Of a stretch of 64,000 bases of DNA, positions 20,271 through 30,241 are shown piece after piece (position 1 is the stretch's first letter; each line of letters starts with the position of its first letter). The stretch is taken from NCBI GenBank assembly GCA_030407315.1, contig JALQPE010000535.1:1-64000 (forward strand), written 5' to 3'. Position numbers and translations under genes: made by a program. Under the pieces are notes generated by a model, which saw only the letters and a list, made by a program, of their open reading frames with translations, ran no database searches and was not told the origin of the DNA. The stretch comes from Asparagopsis taxiformis. Its lineage: Eukaryota > Rhodophyta > Florideophyceae > Bonnemaisoniales > Bonnemaisoniaceae.

Positions 20271-22715
20271 ATGGAACTGGAAAATACTGTTTCGGACATA
20301 CTTCCCATCGGACTTCCCTTGGTTTGCGAAGTAAACTATTTGTTTACATATCTGTTTGAGGTTGAATCAAATGTTAGTGCATTTGTGGAACAAGTGTTTG
20401 AGGAAGAGGAATACGTCATAGATGAGAACGTGTTCAGTGCTGTTGCATCTCACATGTTTGGGAATGGTGAACAGCGTAGCTTACAATACTGCCGTGCCCT
20501 CTGCTTATCGCGATGCTCCAAGTGTCTGAAATTTAAAGGGATGTATACTTTTTACGTCCAGAACAAGTCTAGTTGCAGTTTAGTCTGCAATACATGCAGA
20601 AATGATATCTGCAATGACCAATCACCATCCAAAATTTATGCCAAGTATTACATAGATTTTGTGGATGCAAAAAGTTCATTTCTTAGGCGATCCCATGAGA
20701 CCAATGCTGCAGCTGCAACTGCGATGAAGTTCTCGCTTGAGTGCAGGTATGAAAGCTGGATGATTGATATGCCCCCTGCAGCAGGTACATCATCGGATCG
20801 CTACGTTTTGGAGCGCCAGTTCTGCGATATGATTGGTGCTACTGAGAGTTACAGATATGCCAGAAACGGCGGGTCAATGTCGAACTCGCAGTTTATGTGC
20901 TCCCAGAGATCACGGAAAAGGCCCCAGTCATCCAATAAAGGGCAAAAAGAGTCTTCGAAGCAGTACAATTGCGGAGGCTCGATAAGTTTCTCATACTCTG
21001 GTAAAGCAAAACTGAGTATTACTGTGAAACACGCGGTGATGCATGAAAGATGCGAGACAAAAATGGCGCTATCTGTACCTGCCATATCAAGAGTGTCACA
21101 ACTTACGGAATCTGGACTTGCTCCGTTCCAGATATGCACTATCTTACGAAAAGAGTTCGCCACTCCATTCCAATACAATAACGTCTATTATTGCTGGCTG
21201 GAAAGCATTGGAAGCATGTTTAAACGTGGGAAAGATTCCAAACTTTCTGCCGATCAATTTCTGATCGACAGTAAGGAATTTCAAACGATTTGGGAACAGA
21301 AAGAACCTTACGGTACTGTTTTTCTAACAAATCTCGGCAAGCAACTGTCAGCAAAGGTACCTATCCGGAGGTATTTATTGATTCAACTTATAAAACGAAC
21401 AAAGAAAAGCTAGAATTGTTTGCTTTGATCGGTTCAGTAATGGGGACAGGGTTCCCGCTGGCATATATGTTACTGGAGAGCAGTTCAACAACTTTTTCAG
21501 ATTGTCCAACGCGGCAGCAATCTATTTGTTTATTCCTTTCCTCTGTAAGAGCCTTTCTGCCATCTTTAAAACCCTCCTTTTTCTTCTCCGACAAAGACAA
21601 GAGGCAACTAAACGCCATTTCCACATCTTTCAAGATGAACGCATCTATCTGCCTTTGGCACATGAAGCGGGCGATAAAACGGAAGCTAAAGCAGCTCCAA
21701 TCTACAGGAACTTTGAATTATGATCCCGATCGCGAGAATGCGATACTGTCAGTTATCGATCGGCACTATCACATGCACCCATTTTTCATGCCAAGCCTGA
21801 AGTTTGATACCATGCAAAAAATAGCAATTGAAGAGCTTTTTGGTTTGTTGAAACTACCAGCAGAGAAGAGCATACTAGACTATCTCTATGAGCATTGGTA
21901 CAGTGGAAAGACTTTTTTCCTTTGGGGACGGCGTACTGAGGGAGAAATTGCTCTGAGTAAGACTACAATGAAAGTGGAAGCTCATTGGTCCATGCTGAAA
22001 CGACTATATTTACTGCCGTACAATAGGCCCAGAGTAGACTTGCTATTGTATGTACTCGAAAATCAGATCATGCCGAAGTTTACCATGGAATATGTGTTAC
22101 TCGAATCGGGGTCGAAGAAGCCAAATTGGTGGAAAAGCTTTTCTGCAGAATGGAGGCAGTTGCAGTCCCGTACGAGCTCTGGAGCTTACGTTGCAAGATC
22201 AGGAGACTGGCTGTGCACATGTCAGTACTTCATTCGAAGCTCTAACTTCGTTTGCAAGCATGTAATTGCCGGGAAGCCTCTTCCGGCATATCGAGATATT
22301 ATCCGCCGAAGGTCACCACCCTTCATTTCTATCCAGCGCATAGAAGGGCAACTGATTGCCAATTATGACTGTTTTTTTAGTCCTAATTAATTGATACTGG
22401 GGCAGCAAGACTATTCATCATTGCATAATGGCGATGCACACATCTCAGAGTGTGATTTTGATGCTCCGACACAGATTCAATCTGCTATGGTTAGATCAGA
22501 CCAACTGATGGCACGTGTTGATGAAATTACCAAATTTTTTGAGTGAACATGCCACAGAGCTTTCGAAATACGAAAACGGTTTACCACAACTCGATTACCT
22601 TGTGAACAATATACTGCAACGTGTCCAGCGATACAAAACTTCAGTGCTAGAAGCCACTTCACAGCGGACCATTCAGCGAACCTGGGCAAACCCAGACGTA
22701 CTTTTCCTCCCATGA
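20271..22715 (+). pseudogene. MULE transposase (FAR1-like finger, DDE core, SWIM), frameshifted
   Basis: The first frame (20271-21413) has a Cys-rich N-terminal part and a FAR1/FLYWCH-like zinc-binding region (FMCSQRSRKRPQ, then YNCGG and KHAVMHERC). A shift near 21355 moves to the second frame (21290-22390). That frame holds the MULE DDE core (EVFIDSTYK, then the second acidic site in FFSDKDKRQLNA followed by CLWHMKRAIKRKL) and a SWIM motif (WLCTCQYF, NFVCKHVIA). After a stop at 22390 more coding-like sequence continues in other frames to 22715 (ending RTIQRTWANPDVLFLP). With at least two or three disruptions it is probably inactive, although the flanking repeats look young. The element may have been moved in trans, or the breaks may be assembly errors. 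Confidence 0.85.
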
Positions 22716-22824
22716 AATAAATCAAGAATATTAAGTCCATCCCGATTTAATCATCAGCCCAAAACCATTGCCTGTTTGTCCCTAAGTGCCCTTCTCGCGG
22801 GTGAAGAACTTTCCCGTCTGATAT

Positions 22825-23708
22825 ACGCGGCCAAGAACGTTTCCAGCCAGTTTACGCTTTGCCGTTTGTCAGCACAGAGCGAACCACAGTCGGTGCAGGT
22901 GGTTGGTAGGTGTGGTGCGACACAAGGGATGAGCAGTGTTGCAGGCTGAGTGCGCTTGGTGTTTGGCAGGTTCAGATAGACAGGCGGGGCGCAGCGTACA
23001 ACTGCGTGGCGGTGTGGAATTGGGAGGCGGCGTGACGCTGTGATGCACACAGTGCAGGCGGGGGCGAGGTAAAGCTGCGAGGCTGTGTGCAAGTGAGAGG
23101 CGGTGTGAAGCTGTGATGTACAGGGCGGGGGCGAGGTACAGCTGCGAGGCGGTGTGCGTGTGCAAGTGGGAGGCGGTGTGAATCTGTTATGCACACAGTG
23201 CAGGCGGGAGCGAGGTATAGCTGCGAGGCTGTGTGCAAGTGGGAGGCGGTGTGAAGCTTCGGTGCACACAGCGCAGGCGGCGGTGAGTTACAACTGTGAG
23301 GCGTCTTGAAGCTGTGATGTACAGGGCGGGGGCGAGGTACAGCTGCGAGGCGGCGTGCGTGTGCAAGTGGGAGGCGGCGTGATGCTGTGATGCACACAGC
23401 GCAGGCGGGAGCGAGGTACAATTGTGAGGCGGTGTTATGTGTGATCCGGAGTTTGAATGTCCAGCTGTTTCTAAATGTCGCCGGTATGATAAAACCTGGT
23501 TCCTCTTCGGCGGCGGCGGCGGCTCGCTGGCACATTCCAAGTTTGCATACCAAAATATTTCCCAGGATTTCGTACACTATCCCAGTACACTGGAAGCAGA
23601 GTTTCAAGTGCGTACTGAATTCTAACAACACCTGTCCACTCGCCCCGCGCTACCTCCCAGTCACGCCCAAATCAGTATGTGTAATATCCTCTGGCGAATA
23701 AAGTCTAG
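22825..23708 (-). repeat. MULE right terminal inverted repeat
   Basis: Reverse complement of 19262-20144. It starts just after atat and ends at aataaagtctag. Small indels relative to the left repeat occur near 23440 and 23484. Confidence 0.95.
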
Positions 23709-23709
23709 T

Positions 23710-23718
23710 GTTGGAGTC
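23710..23718 (+). repeat. Right target-site duplication of the MULE
   Basis: gttggagtc, identical to 19252-19260 and immediately outside the right inverted repeat. Confidence 0.85.
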
Positions 23719-23745
23719 AGCTTCCAAGTACCGTTTAGTGATTAA
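23710..23745 (+). pseudogene. Displaced original 3' end of the ferritin-like gene
   Basis: Directly after the right end of the Mutator-like element the sequence resumes with the duplicated gttggagtc. In the gene's frame it encodes VGVSFQVPFSD and a stop. This is the likely ancestral C-terminus, separated from the main ORF by the 4.45-kb insertion. Confidence 0.75.
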
Positions 23746-23842
23746 CAATACAATCTGCAATTTTTTCAAACCAAATTTGGTGTAGTGCCGAGTTAATGAA
23801 CAATATTGGCTGATCCAAACTGTTAGTCTGTGACTTGCGACT

Positions 23843-24322
23843 ATGATCCCTCTTTTCGTGTCGATATCAGCTGCCCCGCTCAACTTTACTGCTCAGCCGA
23901 GCGGTCTCGAATTTCGCAACGCGGTGTGTCAACGTAATCCCCGCATTTTTGCAGCTCGCCCGTTCTGTGAAACTTGGAACACTGGCAGTGGCTGGAAACA
24001 TTGGGCTCGTATTCGCGTTGGAAATGAATCGTCAAATTTCCACAGAAACGCGACTCAGCTTGAAATGAGCCAACGGACAGGAGCTAAACAGGCCATGCAT
24101 ATCGACAGTTCAGATGAAGATCATACGGGAGTTAAGGACAAATGTGTGGAAGAGGAGATGGTTATTCGTGAGACCAAGTTCCGGGATGGACGGTACGGAA
24201 CTTGTTTTACTTGCGGAGCAGCAATTGTTATTCCCGGTCTCGCGCAACTGTACTGCGAACATTGTGGATGGGTCAATCGCCCAATAGATATAGAAACGAT
24301 AGCTCCTGGCCATCACGATTGA
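23843..24322 (+). CDS. Small zinc-ribbon protein, possible organelle leader
   Basis: 159-residue ORF. The C-terminal third holds a zinc ribbon, CFTCG then 13 residues to CEHCGW, a CX2C-X14-CX2C-like arrangement. The first ~50 residues are low in acidic residues and rich in Ser/Ala/Arg (SAAPLNFTAQPS), compatible with a plastid or mitochondrial targeting peptide. The middle is acidic. I do not recognise the family. Zinc ribbons of this kind occur in rubredoxin-like, ribosomal and RNA-polymerase-associated proteins, but nothing decides between them. It lies ~100 bp downstream of the MULE-displaced gene end and converges with the mitoferrin gene. Confidence 0.55.
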   Translation: MIPLFVSISAAPLNFTAQPSGLEFRNAVCQRNPRIFAARPFCETWNTGSGWKHWARIRVGNESSNFHRNATQLEMSQRTGAKQAMHIDSSDEDHTGVKDKCVEEEMVIRETKFRDGRYGTCFTCGAAIVIPGLAQLYCEHCGWVNRPIDIETIAPGHHD

Positions 24323-24412
24323 TACTGAGCTGCTACTACATACACGGGACAGCAACTGCTAGTTGAGTGAGTAGTTAGGCAAAGTTGCCAGTAATATACA
24401 CTGGTAGCAGCG

Positions 24413-25402
24413 TTACGGAGTAGCATCTTCAGATGATTCGACGACTGTTCGGTTCATTAAATGCTTGCAAAACTCGTAAGTAGTCCAACAAACGGCAGCA
24501 GCTGGCATATGAAAAACTATGCGGGGACGAACGCCACGCATCAGTCCAGTGAAGCCTTCTTCCACTCTTATACTTCGTAAAGCATCTGTCAAGCCTCTAT
24601 AACGGCGAGCACCAACCTCGCCCTGTGTTTGTAAACGAGTTTTCACGACGTCCAGAGGATTGGTCGTGGCTGCAGCGATGGCGCCTGCGGCGGCTCCAGC
24701 GATGCAGTGGGATGTCGCAGAGAACTGATTTTCATCCTCAATACCTCTCCAGTCGAGAATACACTTTTTGGCAGTCTCGTAACCTGAGAAATACACCGCT
24801 GTAAACGGGATATTCATTAGAAGGGTCGCACGGTAACCGGCATAAAATGCTGAAAAGCCGTGATCGAGGTAAACCTGTCTTGTACACTGAAGCACTGATG
24901 AATATGACGAGCGCGAAGATAGCTGCATGCGTTGTTTGACAACGTCTAGAGGAGTCATGATACCATCACCAACAATTGTAGCACAAATGCCAGCAAAAGC
25001 AGTTGCTATGGGTGCACTTGACCATCTGTCCTTTGCTGCGGTGCTAGAGTTGACCTGACCGACTCGTAAGTAGCAAAGTAGAGGGCATGGGCAGGGCCGG
25101 CCGATAAAGCAACTGCACCGACACCGCGCCACAAAGCGGCGAGGCCGTCTGAGGAAATAATTGCGCGCGTTGCACGAAACATTCCGTGGTTGGCATAGTC
25201 GCGCACTGCGACGTAGGACTGCATACGCGTTTTAACTGTATCAACTGGATACATCGCCATGTGCTCGGTCATGCCTGCGAATGCGCCAGCCAGCATGTGC
25301 TGGGTGGCAGTGAGATGTTCATCATCTTCGACGCAAAAGACTGGGGCGAAGTAGTCGGAGCTGCCTTCCCTGTGGCGGGACGGGTTCAACACCGACGGAC
25401 AT
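24413..25402 (-). CDS. Mitoferrin (mitochondrial iron carrier), two apparent frameshifts
   Basis: Three mitochondrial-carrier repeats are readable. Repeat 1: MLAGAFAGMTEHMAMYPVD and VKTRMQS. Repeat 2: MTPLDVVKQRMQ. Repeat 3: TNPLDVVKTRLQTQ. The block around EHMAMYPVDTVKTRMQ and SAGPAHALYFATYE is typical of mitoferrin/Mrs3-Mrs4, which bring Fe2+ into the mitochondrial matrix. The frame breaks near 25010, where one base is missing at a CCC run on the coding strand, and near 25375 in the N-terminal leader. The long frame has no ATG before the first helix, so the likely start is ATG 25402 (MSVGVEPVPPQ) in a shifted frame. The joined length of ~330 residues is normal. An essential gene with two such breaks suggests assembly error or a decayed paralogue. 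It is head-to-tail with the MFS gene. Confidence 0.8.
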
Positions 25403-25539
25403 TTGGCGATAGAAGCTTCATGCACGCAGAGCGCAACCGCATCGCTGTTGATCGCAGACGACGGCAACGGCGACGTTAAACACGGCGCGGGCGCAGCACA
25501 GCACTGAAATGATGCGAAAAAAGCAATCGAAACAACCAC

Positions 25540-26892
25540 TTATTTACAATCAGCTACCAAACGTTTGTCGTGTACAAGATATTTGAAAAGACTGGCCGCA
25601 GCGACCAACATCCATACCAGCGCGTTCCAGATGAATGGCCATTTGTATGAGCCCAGCTTGGTTCGAAGCCATCCTGCTATGAAAGACCCCGCCGATCCCG
25701 CCGTCACCGCCGTCATCACATTAATGTTCGACCGCAATCCAAACCTCGCCATTCCAAATTCCACAAGAACCGAAGTGGTTAAACTGAACACAGCAGCGAA
25801 TCCAATGGCATATATGAATACAAAGCAATTGATGCGTGTCACACTGCGTGTCACCGAAATGGACGTTGCAGAAAATTCAAGCAGCAGTAGACAAGAGAGA
25901 CCTGAAAGCAATGAGCAAATTGTCATCAGAAATGCCTTGTTGTAGCGGTCAGCAAGTGGTCCTATTGACAACTTTGCAAACATCGCCACCAAATTCAACA
26001 GAGACATGTAAATGATGGCTCTATCAAACGCCATTCCGAAATCCTCACTCAAGAATATAACCAAATGGTCAAAGATAATGTGCACAGAGAACGAATAGGC
26101 TGCCACAGCTATTAATACTGCGATGTATGGAGCAGTGAGTAAAACTTCTCTCCTCTTTATGCCCGTTTTCTCCTGTGACCCATTGGTTGCAACAGCGCGT
26201 GAACCTTTCAACTCTCCGCTGTACATATTCCTCAAATATTGTACAGCCTTGGTGAACGGCGTCCGTGTGGGAGCTGATTCTTCGCGGAGAAAGTAGAAAG
26301 TGAGCGGAAGACCTACAACAGCAAATAGCAATGAAAGTATAGCCGATGCCACGCGCCAATTGCTCTGCACCGAAACAAAACCAATGGCGGTAGGTGCGAG
26401 GAAACCTGCAAAAGAAAAGCCTCCCAATAAAATACCTGTTGCTGTTGCATGTCCAGATCCATCAGGAAATGCACGCGTGATGAGGATGAGCATGGCGGAA
26501 AGACCACCAAATAACTTGGTTACGCCCAGGAGTGTCTGAAGAATCACGAGCTGCATCAATGACGTCGACAAAGGCAGAAGCGGCGACAGGATGGCAGCAG
26601 CAACCATTGAGGCACGCAAAAAGAATTGTGGATACGAGTCGAGAATATAACCGACGGGAATGAGAAATATGGCCTGAACTATACGGAATGCCACCAGCGG
26701 TAGAGTAGCCTGCGCAACTGTCAGGTTGAGAGAGTGACGCATGGGAGAAAGTAGAGTTGATGGTCCGATGTATACACACGCTGCATGAAGGCTGTGCACT
26801 ACGGCAGCTGCAACAGCAACTGCCCATTTGTTGGCAAGTTTCGAGTTTGTGGGCGCTGGTTTGAGGTAGTTAAATATTGGCGACATGGCCAT
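25540..26892 (-). CDS. Major facilitator superfamily transporter
   Basis: About 450 residues with roughly twelve hydrophobic segments. Two six-helix halves are split by a charged loop near the middle (EESAPTRTPF ... KTGIKRRE). The MFS motif-A-like loop is seen as GYILDSYPQ in the first half and GPLADRYNKA in the second. Start at 26892 (MAMSPIFNYLKP) is preferred for its context; an upstream in-frame ATG at 26931 is possible. The substrate cannot be told; the general look is that of monocarboxylate or anion transporters. The stop lies ~140 bp upstream of the mitoferrin start on the same strand. Confidence 0.75.
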   Translation of the reverse strand: MAMSPIFNYLKPAPTNSKLANKWAVAVAAAVVHSLHAACVYIGPSTLLSPMRHSLNLTVAQATLPLVAFRIVQAIFLIPVGYILDSYPQFFLRASMVAAAILSPLLPLSTSLMQLVILQTLLGVTKLFGGLSAMLILITRAFPDGSGHATATGILLGGFSFAGFLAPTAIGFVSVQSNWRVASAILSLLFAVVGLPLTFYFLREESAPTRTPFTKAVQYLRNMYSGELKGSRAVATNGSQEKTGIKRREVLLTAPYIAVLIAVAAYSFSVHIIFDHLVIFLSEDFGMAFDRAIIYMSLLNLVAMFAKLSIGPLADRYNKAFLMTICSLLSGLSCLLLLEFSATSISVTRSVTRINCFVFIYAIGFAAVFSLTTSVLVEFGMARFGLRSNINVMTAVTAGSAGSFIAGWLRTKLGSYKWPFIWNALVWMLVAAASLFKYLVHDKRLVADCK

Positions 26893-27164
26893 TGTGAGAA
26901 GAACGAGTAGGTTGCGATGCTCGGTGATCAAGGTGGCATTTTGTCAAGCGGGCACTTAAGTTGGACATATCGCCGTAGAGTTGAGCTGGACAGTCATTAC
27001 CGAGCAAACATGGGATCCTTAGTATGGAACACGTGTCAGAAAAAGGTTGCTGTCAAAAAACTGTAAAACGTCCTGACGGGCTTTATAGCGCTTATGTCAT
27101 TGTTGTAGACGACAACATCCTGACGCGAGGCGCTGGGTAGCGTACTTTAACATATACTACTCGG

Positions 27165-28004
27165 TCAGCTTGATTGAATTGCGCTAATCAAATTGGCATG
27201 TATGCTTGGCGTTGCGCAAACCATTGAACTCGATGTTATAAAAAACTGACTGTTATCAATAGTGGTCAGGGTAGCACCTGCCTCCTCACATACTAATGAT
27301 GCAGCAGCATAGTCCCAAATCTTCCATGCGTCTTGCGCTACACCACAGTACACTCCATCCACTCTTCCCATCGCCACATAGCACATGTCCAAGGACCCAC
27401 TGCCAATCTGTCGCACACCACGCGTATTGGCTACGATCAATCGTTCATTCACTGCCAACATCTTTCTAGCACCGTCTGGTGTGCGATCATAGCCCCACTC
27501 GGAGATGATGATTGCGTTCTGCAAAGTACTGCAGTTGGACACACTGATCGGTTTGTCGTTGAGAAATGCGCCCCTGCCTCGAACAGACGAAAACATCTCC
27601 TTCGAAAATGGATTATATACTACTCCAACTTGAACCTTGCTGTCCTTACAAAATGCGATGCTAACCGCGACATCCGATAATCCGTGCACAAAATTTGTGG
27701 TGCCATCAATTGCATCTACAATCCATGTAGGCCGGTCGTCCAACTCGCCATAGTCCTCTTCGTCCTCCTCACCTATCAGACGATGTGAAGCATAGGCACT
27801 GCGTATACCGTCAAAGATTAGTTTCTGCGAAGCGATATCGGCCGAAGTCACCAAATCCGAGGAGCCAGATTTGGAGTCAATGCGAAGGCCCGATGATAGT
27901 GATTGCGCAGGGTGACGAAGAGCGTTTATTGTATCGCCGGCCTGTCTCGCGAGTTGTTTGGCCAGAAGCAGCCAGCCGAGGGCATCGTCGTTGGTGGACA
28001 ACAT
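27165..28004 (-). CDS. Inositol-1-monophosphatase family protein
   Basis: 279 residues from ATG 28004 (MLSTNDDALGW), the usual family length; 24 further codons are open upstream. Metal-binding motifs are in order: GEED near residue 75, the DAIDGTTNFVHG signature near 92-103, and WDYAAASLVCEEAGA near 230-244. These define the Mg2+-dependent, Li+-sensitive phosphatases that hydrolyse inositol monophosphate to myo-inositol and phosphate. Related enzymes act on histidinol phosphate or L-galactose 1-phosphate, so the substrate is not fixed. No plastid leader is obvious with the chosen start, so a cytosolic location is likely. Confidence 0.9.
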   Translation of the reverse strand: MLSTNDDALGWLLLAKQLARQAGDTINALRHPAQSLSSGLRIDSKSGSSDLVTSADIASQKLIFDGIRSAYASHRLIGEEDEEDYGELDDRPTWIVDAIDGTTNFVHGLSDVAVSIAFCKDSKVQVGVVYNPFSKEMFSSVRGRGAFLNDKPISVSNCSTLQNAIIISEWGYDRTPDGARKMLAVNERLIVANTRGVRQIGSGSLDMCYVAMGRVDGVYCGVAQDAWKIWDYAAASLVCEEAGATLTTIDNSQFFITSSSMVCATPSIHANLISAIQSS

Positions 28005-28236
28005 CGTTACGCGGCAGAGTTTGAGTACTAAGTATCGATGAAGCCAATACGGGTGGAGGGAAGAAAAAAATGTCATAAATTGACCAATTCAACTCACTTG
28101 GGATGCGTGCGTGTTACTTGTCTCTTTACAATTATGATCTCATCACCATTAATTACAAGCAACTCAAGCACCGGATACTGGAGACTGTTTAAGTCGCATA
28201 GTGACGCTACCTGACCAAACCAATACATTACTCGCT

Positions 28237-29082
28237 CTACTCTTTGTCCGGAGGACTCATATTCCACATGCGCTTTAGCATTTCCAACTCGTCAGGATTT
28301 GCCGGTTGCTCCATGCTTTCGGCACTGCTTGCTTGAGCATCACTATCCGACTCATTATCAGGGCGATCCAACAGCATACTTCCTGTACCTCTATCTGGAA
28401 TAGGGGTGTGTCTCATATCGTCGTCCTTATTGGATGAATCGGTATCCTCATCGGCATCATTGGAAAGGGTCTGTACTCTCTTCCGCAAATCGGACATGAG
28501 ATCTGCATCGGGTGCTACCGAAGAAGTGTCCACTTGTTCCATCTGTTTCCGTTTCGTGCGTCGAATGCGCTCTTCTTCTTCCTCTGCCAACCGTTTACAT
28601 TCCGCTTCAAGGCGACGCTGCTCTTCTTTTTCATCCCTTCTACTGTTTACAATAGCTCGCATAACGAGTCCACCCACAGTGACAGCACCCAGCGTCATTG
28701 CGGCAGCCTCTGCATCGCCTGTTGCTGACGTGTCCTTCACGGTTGCAGACGGTGCGGTGACAGCGGCGGCGGAAGGGGGACGGGGGGAGAAATTACGCGA
28801 GGGAAATGGCGACAAAGCAGAAGTAAGCAAGATGGAGAGTGAAAGCGTGGAGAGTCGGAGGGCATTGCCAACGCGCGGCAATGGTTTCAATGGGGATTGT
28901 TCATGGTTGTCGGACGCAAGCAGACGGTGCAGTGGGAGTGTCATGCTGGGGACGGATATGGGTGCATGAACTTGACGCGTACGTGGACATGAGGGGCGAG
29001 AGGGAATGAATGAAGTGCTGGAGAGCGGAGCGATCGCAGTTGGCAGCAGGAAGGCGGCTGAGGAGTGATTTGAACAATTCAT
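28237..29082 (-). CDS. Coiled-coil protein with plastid-type leader, unknown function
   Basis: 281 residues from ATG 29082 (MNCSNHSSAAFLLPTA). The first ~110 residues are rich in Ser/Thr/Pro/Arg with few acidic residues, as in a plastid transit peptide, and include a hydrophobic stretch (LSTLSLSILLTSAL). A likely single membrane segment follows (AAAMTLGAVTVGGLVMRAIV). Then comes a highly charged helix (EEQRRLEAECKRLAEEEEER) predicted as a coiled coil, and an acidic, Ser-rich tail. I do not recognise a family. An anchored coiled-coil factor of the plastid envelope or thylakoid is plausible. Confidence 0.55.
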   Translation of the reverse strand: MNCSNHSSAAFLLPTAIAPLSSTSFIPSRPSCPRTRQVHAPISVPSMTLPLHRLLASDNHEQSPLKPLPRVGNALRLSTLSLSILLTSALSPFPSRNFSPRPPSAAAVTAPSATVKDTSATGDAEAAAMTLGAVTVGGLVMRAIVNSRRDEKEEQRRLEAECKRLAEEEEERIRRTKRKQMEQVDTSSVAPDADLMSDLRKRVQTLSNDADEDTDSSNKDDDMRHTPIPDRGTGSMLLDRPDNESDSDAQASSAESMEQPANPDELEMLKRMWNMSPPDKE

Positions 29083-30176
29083 GGTTGCGAGGAGGAGTGG
29101 CAGCACGTCTGGAGCAAGGCACAACAGTGGAGCGGAGATAGAGCTGATACGTTTGCTGGCGCTGTTGGGCTGCTGGAGTCGCCGTTCGGTATGGCCGGAG
29201 CTCAACCAACAAAGATATAGTTTGGGGCACGGACACATTACTTTTCGATTAAAGTTTTGGTCCACTGGAAATAAATATGGACCACTGGAACCAGTAAATA
29301 TGCTGCCATCGCTGTCAACCGCACGTTTGGCACAACAATCTCAACCGTCTTCTATTAAGAGCTTGGAACCTTCCAACCCTACCTGTCTAGGGTATGGTTG
29401 CCTCCAACGATAGAGTGTGCACCCACCATTTTTCTACGCTTGTATCTGGAGAAGAGGAGTACTCTCATTTCAATCATTGAATTTTTGATTCGTCTGGCAC
29501 GCTTTATCTCCTGGCATTGTACATCTAGCTCCGCTTATGCCTTACAAACCAGCTGGCTTCCTCTCAAAGCTCTTACCTCTACTTTGTTATGTTACCCAAC
29601 TCACACACCTCCATTCAAACCTTACTGCATACAAAGCCCTGTATATTCCCGAAAATGTTACCGATAGAAACAACACTCTTCTATTGAATTCACTGCACAA
29701 ATGTAAGCAATTAATTTTCAGTTCATGAATAACCTCTCAGCTTTAACACACTTTTCCGTCTTTGCTGGTAAGCATATGACTTTTGTGAACAGCCTGTTCA
29801 CCTCACCTCACATTGCTACTGCTCCAGATGATTTCAATCCGATAAAGCCAATGACATCCTATACACACTTAACACTAACTTGCCTGCTCACCAGGCACGA
29901 CTAATGCCAATTCAAATGTTTTAAACATGCTTGAATTCATGACTTACGTGAAATAAACCGACTCATCTACTCTCTGTATCGCTGCCTTATTATAAATTAT
30001 ACCCATATTGCTACAAACATTAACAAATGTAAGAAAGACAGCAAGTATCCAGCCCATGCGTCACAGTGACAACATTTATTGAATTATGGCTTCTACTTGA
30101 CGTAATCACGCAATCTTCCTCTCCTATGACGTACCCAGTTGAAATTTCTTGGGTCGAGAGCCAGCTGCAGCTTTCC
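29083..30176. other. Intergenic region, nothing recognised
   Basis: About 1.1 kb, A/T-rich in its right half. It carries only short frames and includes the shared upstream region of the genes on either side, which point away from each other. Confidence 0.45.
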
Positions 30177-30185
30177 TTTATAAAT
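30177..30185 (+). promoter_or_regulatory. TATA-like element of the secreted-protein gene
   Basis: tttataaat lies ~57 bp before ATG 30242. It favours this ATG over the longer open frame starting at 30149. Confidence 0.45.
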
Positions 30186-30241
30186 CATCACTGCTATCCT
30201 TATGTCCAGAACACATTGACAAGAGTTGCAAATCATTCAAC

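Larger units (their letters stand above)
19261..23709 (+). mobile_element. Mutator-like element (MULE), ~4.45 kb
   Basis: Two nearly identical terminal inverted repeats of ~883 bp enclose a broken MULE transposase. The flanks carry a target-site duplication: gttggagtc at 19252-19260 and 23710-23718. It is 9 bp if the terminal A/T is counted to the element, or 11 bp if not; 9 bp is typical of the superfamily. Near-identity of the repeats, with only a few differences seen by eye, implies a recent insertion. It landed close to the 3' end of the ferritin-like gene. Confidence 0.9.

Noticed and set aside
25540..26931. Fusion of the MFS gene with mitoferrin
   Set aside because: They are separate families with a stop between them. 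The open mitoferrin frame begins right after that stop with GTG, not ATG.
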